Assembly: GCA_965661625.1 (NCBI GenBank)
Contig: CBFIEM010000010.1
Location: 1 to 64,000 of the forward strand
Direction of reading: 5' to 3'
Source: GCA-2705995 sp965661625
Lineage (GTDB): Bacteria > Bacteroidota > Bacteroidia > Flavobacteriales_G > Salibacteraceae
Length of the DNA stretch: 64,000 nt
Shown here piece by piece: positions 59,742 to 64,000 of the stretch. Each line of letters begins with the position of its first letter. Position 1 is the stretch's first letter. The translations under genes were made by a program, and so were the position numbers. The notes below the pieces were generated by a model. That model saw nothing but the letters and a program-made list of their open reading frames with translations, ran no database searches and was not told the origin of the DNA.

Positions 59742-60887
59742 TTAGGAGTCAATAAAAACAGCTGGGATTTCTGGCCTTAAGTTATAATTGGAGCGCATCA
59801 CTTCGCCATATGCTCCCGCACAGCGAATGGCTAAAACATCTCCGCGTTTGGTCACGGGAAGTTCCACTTGTTTTCCAAAGCAATCGCTTGATTCACAGAT
59901 CGGTCCTACCACATCGTACTTGGAAGTTTCAGAAATAGTACTTGTCCAGTTTTCTATTTTATGATAGGCTTGATAAAGCGCAGGACGAATTAATTCAGTC
60001 ATACCAGCATCTAGGATCACAAAGTCTGTTCGAATTCCTTTTTTTACATAAACAGCTTTCGAGATAAGGTCACCCGCATTTGCAACCAATGCACGCCCCA
60101 ATTCAAAATGAACTTGCTGACCTGGTCTCAATTGCAGGAATTCATTGAAGATCCTGAAGTAATTAGCAAAATCAGGGATTAATTTCTCATCGGGATGTTC
60201 ATAATCTATACCGAGTCCTCCACCCACGTTAACATGATCCAATCGTATGCGTTTTGCTTCAAACCAGCTTTGCAATTCATTGACCTTAAGGCATAAGTTT
60301 TTGAAAGCGGAAAGGTCTGTAATTTGTGACCCTATGTGAAAATGTATTCCTTTCAACTTAAGCGATTCAGATGCCATAATGAAAGCTGTTACCCGTTCTA
60401 AGTCGCTAACATTAATTCCGAACTTATTCTCTTCTAATCCGGTGGTGATGTACTTATGTGTATTTGCATTTACATCAGGATTAATGCGAAGTGCGATTGG
60501 CGCTTGTTGGCCTGTTTGGGCTGAGATCTCTTCAATGACTTGAAGTTCTTCGAATGACTCTACATTGAATGAAAAAATTCCGTGCTCCAAACCTAGTTTG
60601 ATTTCATGGTCAGTTTTCCCTACCCCAGCAAAAGCAATTTGGCCGCCACTAAAACCAGCATTTACCGCAGCTTGAACTTCATTTCCAGTCACACAATCAA
60701 TACCTATTCCCGCTCGCTTTACAACCTCTAAAACTTTCGGGTTTGCATTAGCCTTGATAGCATAATGAAGGTGAAAGTTATATTTACTCGCTTCATTTGT
60801 GGCTGTATCAATAAGGGCATTAAGCCTATCCATTCGGTACAGGTAAAAAGGTGTTCCGTATTCACCTACTAGAGCATCTAAATCCAT
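59742..60887 (-). CDS. lysA: Diaminopimelate decarboxylase
   Basis: A 381-residue PLP enzyme of the alanine-racemase fold group IV, converting meso-DAP to lysine. It has PLP Lys45 in HYAIKANANP, the GLGIDYEHPDE-type Gly loop HVNVGGGLGIDY, the phosphate site GRALVANAGDLIS, and the active-site Cys in CESSDCFG. It is 11 bp downstream of aspartate kinase, so the two lysine-pathway genes share an operon. Confidence 0.96.
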   Translation of the reverse strand: MDLDALVGEYGTPFYLYRMDRLNALIDTATNEASKYNFHLHYAIKANANPKVLEVVKRAGIGIDCVTGNEVQAAVNAGFSGGQIAFAGVGKTDHEIKLGLEHGIFSFNVESFEELQVIEEISAQTGQQAPIALRINPDVNANTHKYITTGLEENKFGINVSDLERVTAFIMASESLKLKGIHFHIGSQITDLSAFKNLCLKVNELQSWFEAKRIRLDHVNVGGGLGIDYEHPDEKLIPDFANYFRIFNEFLQLRPGQQVHFELGRALVANAGDLISKAVYVKKGIRTDFVILDAGMTELIRPALYQAYHKIENWTSTISETSKYDVVGPICESSDCFGKQVELPVTKRGDVLAIRCAGAYGEVMRSNYNLRPEIPAVFIDS

Positions 60888-60898
60888 TGGTGTTCTGC

Positions 60899-62209
60899 TT
60901 AAAAGAGGTTATCGTTTAATGCTTGCAGAGCATTAGCTTTATCTTTAGTGGCGACTAAAAAAGAAACGTTATTTCTGCTGCCTCCATAACTTACCATACG
61001 CAATGGGATCTCCTTAACTGCAGACATTATACGAGCTGCAAAGCCAGCATGCTCAGCTAAAAAATCACCTACAACACAAACAATTGTCAAGTCTTCATCC
61101 ACCTCAACCTGGCCAAACTTCTCCAAGTCAGCAACAACCTCATTTAATTTTGCTGCATTATCTATGGTCACCGACACGGCCACCTCAGATGTAGTAACCA
61201 TATCGATAGGAGTTTTATACAACTCAAACACTTCAAATACCGCTTTTAGAAACCCATAAGCTAACAACATCCTGCCCGACTTAATTTTAATAGCGGTTAT
61301 GCCATCTTTTGCTGCAACAGCTTTAATTGATGTAGCCTCTGACACCTCAGAAATAAGCGTCCCTTCTGCCTCTGGATCTAACGTATTTTTCAAGCGAACA
61401 GGAATCCCTTTTTCCTGTGCAGGCCGAACACTTGAGGGGTGTAAGATTTTAGCTCCGAAATAGGCTAACTCTGCAGCTTCTGCAAACGAAAGGTGTCGGA
61501 TTGGTTTTGTAGGGGTAACAAATCGGGGATCGTTATTATGCATCCCATCAATATCCGTCCATACTTGAATCTCTTCTGCATCAACAGCTGCACCTATTAG
61601 CGAGGCAGAGTAATCGCTGCCACCCCTTTTTAGGTTATCGAGCTCCCCATAGGCGTTCCTGCATATGTAACCTTGAGTCACGAAAAAATCTGCTGAACTT
61701 CGCTCTTTAAGCATCCTATCCAAATTCACCCAGATGTAATACGAGTCGGGCTCCAAATCGCTATTGATTCGCATAAACTCTAGGGCTGGAAGCAGTTCTG
61801 CTTTTACCCCTATTTCTTTACAGTGAAGAACAAAAAGTGCTGTACTGAGCAACTCACCTTGGGCAAGTATTGCACGTTCCTCATGAACAGTAAACATATC
61901 TCTCGAGAACGCATCGATTTGATTTAGGTGTTCAGTTAAAATAGCATACGCCTCTTCGCGCAATTCATCGCTATCCAACAATTCTTGGATAAATGCAATG
62001 TAGTGTTCCTCGAGTTGTGATAGTTGTTTATTGAACTGACCCAAATCCTGATTGAACAAAAGCTTTGACAATGCTACCAACGCATTGGTTGTTCCTGAAA
62101 TAGCAGAAAGAACCACAATACATCCCGGACTATTTTGAATCAGTCTTGCCACTTCCTTCATGCGCTCAGGTGAACCCAATGAAGTTCCGCCAAATTTTAA
62201 AACTTTCAT
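60899..62209 (-). CDS. lysC: Aspartate kinase
   Basis: A 436-residue monofunctional kinase phosphorylating aspartate, the first step to lysine, threonine and methionine. The N-terminal motif is KVLKFGGTSLGSPERM; LKRGGSDYSASLIGAAVDAE and WTDIDGMHNNDPR follow. Two ACT domains occupy ~290-436 (ITAIKIKSGRML, TIVCVVGD), the usual site of end-product feedback. It leads the lysC-lysA pair. Confidence 0.96.
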   Translation of the reverse strand: MKVLKFGGTSLGSPERMKEVARLIQNSPGCIVVLSAISGTTNALVALSKLLFNQDLGQFNKQLSQLEEHYIAFIQELLDSDELREEAYAILTEHLNQIDAFSRDMFTVHEERAILAQGELLSTALFVLHCKEIGVKAELLPALEFMRINSDLEPDSYYIWVNLDRMLKERSSADFFVTQGYICRNAYGELDNLKRGGSDYSASLIGAAVDAEEIQVWTDIDGMHNNDPRFVTPTKPIRHLSFAEAAELAYFGAKILHPSSVRPAQEKGIPVRLKNTLDPEAEGTLISEVSEATSIKAVAAKDGITAIKIKSGRMLLAYGFLKAVFEVFELYKTPIDMVTTSEVAVSVTIDNAAKLNEVVADLEKFGQVEVDEDLTIVCVVGDFLAEHAGFAARIMSAVKEIPLRMVSYGGSRNNVSFLVATKDKANALQALNDNLF

Positions 62210-62228
62210 GCCTAATTATTTTCGGCTG

Positions 62229-62236
62229 CAAAAGTA
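62229..62236 (-). promoter_or_regulatory. -7 box of lysC-lysA operon
   Basis: The minus strand reads TACTTTTG, exact consensus, 19 nt before the lysC ATG. The flanking GCAG after it is shared with the rpsA box. -33 TTG not found. No lysine riboswitch fits in the short leader. Confidence 0.5.
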
Positions 62237-62314
62237 CTTTTTCGTAAAGAATACTCAGCTATCACCCATAATTAGTTCTCCATTACCAAATTCCACCATT
62301 CCTTCAAGATGGCA

Positions 62315-62345
62315 TTGAACAGGCCATCTAAATACACTAAATTTG
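62315..62345 (+). promoter_or_regulatory. gldF promoter
   Basis: TTG (62315-62317), 20 bp, TAAATTTG (62338-62345): a full consensus promoter. The predicted start near 62351 gives a ~22-nt leader. Confidence 0.8.
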
Positions 62346-62372
62346 ACGCCTTGTAAAAATGGAAGGATTGGT

Positions 62373-63104
62373 ATGATCGCGTTGTTGCGAAAAGAGGTAG
62401 TTGGGTTTTTAAGCTCCCTGATAGGCTATATAGTTATTGCAGTTTTTCTAGCATCTGTGAGCTTAGTAATGTGGGTGTTTCCCGGTGGACTAAATGTACT
62501 TGATGCTGGTTATGCTAACATGGACACATTATTCATTATGGCACCTTGGGTGCTGATCTTTTTAGCCTCAGCAATTACAATGCGCTCATTCTCTGAAGAA
62601 CGCCGCACAGGTACGTTAGAACTTCTGCTCACTAAACCACTAACAGACTGGCACATTATTATCTCCAAGTATTTAGCGTCTTTTTTGCTCGTAATCTTCG
62701 CACTTATCCCTACCCTCATCTATTACTACACGATTAACAAACTTGCGGTTCCAGAAGGAAACGTTGACCATGGTGCAATTTGGGGGTCTTACCTTGGCTT
62801 ACTTTTTTTAGCCGGCGGACTTATTGCAATTGGAACGTTTGCCTCTTCGCTCAGCCAAAATCAAATCGTTTCATTCATAATTGCCGTATTTATTTCCTGC
62901 ATGATCTATGTAGGCTTTGACCAGATTGGTAGCTATGATTTATTTGGCACTTGGGATAGTCTTATTTTAAATTTGGGAATTAACGCACATTACATCTCTA
63001 TAAGTCGTGGGGTAATTGACACACGTGACTTGATCTACTTCTTGAGTTTAATCGCACTCTTTTTGCTACTTACTAAAGTTAAATTGGAGAGCAGAAAATG
63101 GTAA
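62373..63104 (+). CDS. gldF: Gliding motility ABC transporter permease GldF
   Basis: From ATG 62373 the product is 243 residues with six membrane segments. It is an ABC-2-type permease: MIALLRKEVVGFLSSLIGYI at the start and the conserved SEERRTGTLELLLTKP loop after TM2. In gliding Bacteroidota, GldF, GldG and the ATPase GldA form a transporter linked to motility. It overlaps gldG by 7 bp. gldA is not in the window. Confidence 0.93.
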   Translation: MIALLRKEVVGFLSSLIGYIVIAVFLASVSLVMWVFPGGLNVLDAGYANMDTLFIMAPWVLIFLASAITMRSFSEERRTGTLELLLTKPLTDWHIIISKYLASFLLVIFALIPTLIYYYTINKLAVPEGNVDHGAIWGSYLGLLFLAGGLIAIGTFASSLSQNQIVSFIIAVFISCMIYVGFDQIGSYDLFGTWDSLILNLGINAHYISISRGVIDTRDLIYFLSLIALFLLLTKVKLESRKW

Positions 63105-64000
63105 CGAACAATCCTAAACATAAGCGGAACAGTTTACTTCTACTCGTATACGGAGTAGCTGCTATTATCTTAGTCAACATAATTTCAGATCATGTTTTCG
63201 AGCGATTTGATTTAACATCCGAAAAGCGCTTTTCACTTACGGAGGCAACTAAAACACAACTCCAAGAACTTGAAGACATTGTTACCATCAAAGTATACTT
63301 GGCAGGAGACTTACCTGCTGATTTCAAACGGCTCCACGATGCCACTCAAGAAATGATTGATGAATTTCGTGTATATGGCGCAGATAATATCCAATATGAG
63401 TTCATAGATCCTTCAGCTAGTCCGGACAAGCAAAAGCGGAACAACATTTACCGTGAGCTTTCCAAAAAGGGATTAATGTATACGAATTTAAAAAGCCGTG
63501 ATGGAGATAAACAAACGGAGCAAATTGTATTTCCCGGAGCCATCTTACGTTATAGAAACGAGGAGATTCCTGTTCAACTGCTCAAAAGTCAAGTTGGCGC
63601 TCCCCGCGAGGTAATGTTGAACAACAGTATTCAACAGTTGGAATACGAATTATCGAGTGCTATTCAAGCTTTAACCAAGCCTGTAGCTAAACGCATATTC
63701 TTTATTACTGGGCACGATGAACACTCGCAGCTTGAAACTTCAGATTGGGTTGAAGGCTTAAGCGAGTTTTACCAAGTTGAACGAGTTGCCATTGAGGGCA
63801 AAGTCGACGCCTTGAATCTAGCTGATGCTATTGTAATAGCAGGTCCTGATAGTGCATTCACAGAAAAGGACAAGTACATTATTGATCAGTTTATCATGCG
63901 CGGTGGCAAAGCCTTATGGCTAGTAGAACCCGTTGCCGCCAATATGGATTCAATCCAGAAAAATGGAATTGCAATGGGGTTAGCCAAAGATGTTAACCTG
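63098..64000 (+). CDS. gldG: Gliding motility ABC transporter protein GldG (3' end outside window)
   Basis: 301 codons are open from ATG 63098 to the window edge. An N-terminal membrane helix (SLLLLVYGVAAIILVNII) is followed by RFDLTSEKRFSLTEATKTQL, the GldG/DUF4350-type start, and a periplasmic domain with IVIAGPDSAFTEKDKYIIDQ and GGKALWLVEPV. The 7-bp overlap with gldF indicates coupled translation. Truncation is due to the window only. Confidence 0.92.
   Translation, partial: MVTNNPKHKRNSLLLLVYGVAAIILVNIISDHVFERFDLTSEKRFSLTEATKTQLQELEDIVTIKVYLAGDLPADFKRLHDATQEMIDEFRVYGADNIQYEFIDPSASPDKQKRNNIYRELSKKGLMYTNLKSRDGDKQTEQIVFPGAILRYRNEEIPVQLLKSQVGAPREVMLNNSIQQLEYELSSAIQALTKPVAKRIFFITGHDEHSQLETSDWVEGLSEFYQVERVAIEGKVDALNLADAIVIAGPDSAFTEKDKYIIDQFIMRGGKALWLVEPVAANMDSIQKNGIAMGLAKDVNL

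Noticed and set aside
62210..62372. Lysine riboswitch upstream of lysC
   Set aside because: The leader implied by the -7 box is under 20 nt and no riboswitch core is present.
1..64000. CRISPR array, complete insertion sequence or replication origin
   Set aside because: No regularly spaced repeats, transposase gene or dnaA-box cluster were seen anywhere in the window.

Overview
The window reads as chromosomal DNA of a free-living member of the Bacteroidota, most likely the Flavobacteriia (Flavobacteriales). The support is the gliding genes gldF and gldG, type IX secretion parts (PorQ, PorP/SprF, CHU_C-type and type-A sorting tails), TonB receptors with carboxypeptidase-regulatory domains, DUF4249, DUF6150 and DUF4199 proteins, and promoters of the Bacteroidota form TTG-N19/20-TAnnTTTG. 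The genus cannot be fixed from sequence alone.

Layout. Bases 1-2520 are visibly A/T-rich and look like one end of a decayed integrative element. They carry a partial DUF6150 protein, a SHOCT-domain protein, a small basic ORF, an orphan lipoprotein and the N-terminal stub of a tyrosine integrase that points away from tRNA-Pro(GGG). From 2590 on the sequence is ordinary core chromosome. Bases 2690-11440 hold an aldehyde dehydrogenase, a TonB receptor/DUF4249 pair, thioredoxin reductase, a 7TM-like membrane protein and a lipoprotein DPP III peptidase. RNase P RNA follows on the minus strand. Bases 11894-18282 hold a lipoprotein, an Smr protein, a Nudix hydrolase, a second TonB receptor, a membrane thioredoxin and Hsp20. 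Bases 18505-28310 hold a phosphosugar mutase/hydrolase pair, a BlaI-M56 regulatory pair with two visible operator dyads, an AI-2E/esterase/AIM24 cluster, an MFS pump, a TPR lipoprotein and a patatin. Bases 28367-36578 are a minus-strand housekeeping block: rpsA, cmk, porQ, lon, a GlmU-like gene and rpmE type B. Bases 36701-42601 are surface and T9SS genes plus a LuxC-like acyl-CoA reductase.

Bases 42685-48298 hold a secreted protein, serC, serA, a DUF1015 protein, the PLP-homeostasis protein YggS and a HEAT protein. Bases 48300-52460 hold purC, phoH, a SAM hydroxide adenosyltransferase, an ABM monooxygenase and a histidine kinase. Bases 52527-57364 form a minus-strand operon of DUF4199, two family 2 glycosyltransferases, a MORN-like secreted protein and a T9SS subtilisin. 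The 4.5S/SRP RNA with a textbook promoter, yebC and a tocopherol-cyclase-like gene follow. The window ends with lysC-lysA (minus strand) and gldF-gldG (plus strand, gldG cut by the edge).

Functional themes: surface export and gliding (PorQ, PorP, the CHU_C protein, subtilisin, GldFG); amino-acid synthesis (SerC/SerA, LysC/LysA); translation and RNA (S1, L31, RNase P, SRP RNA); regulated proteolysis (Lon, BlaI/M56). No CRISPR array, complete mobile element, defence island or secondary-metabolite cluster was seen. The most promising points for follow-up are the tRNA-linked element end, the BlaI operator pair with a TonB-tailed M56 peptidase, the DUF1015 protein carrying a serine-kinase-like DGHHR motif beside serC/serA, and a 16-bp palindrome that forms two opposed promoter boxes.
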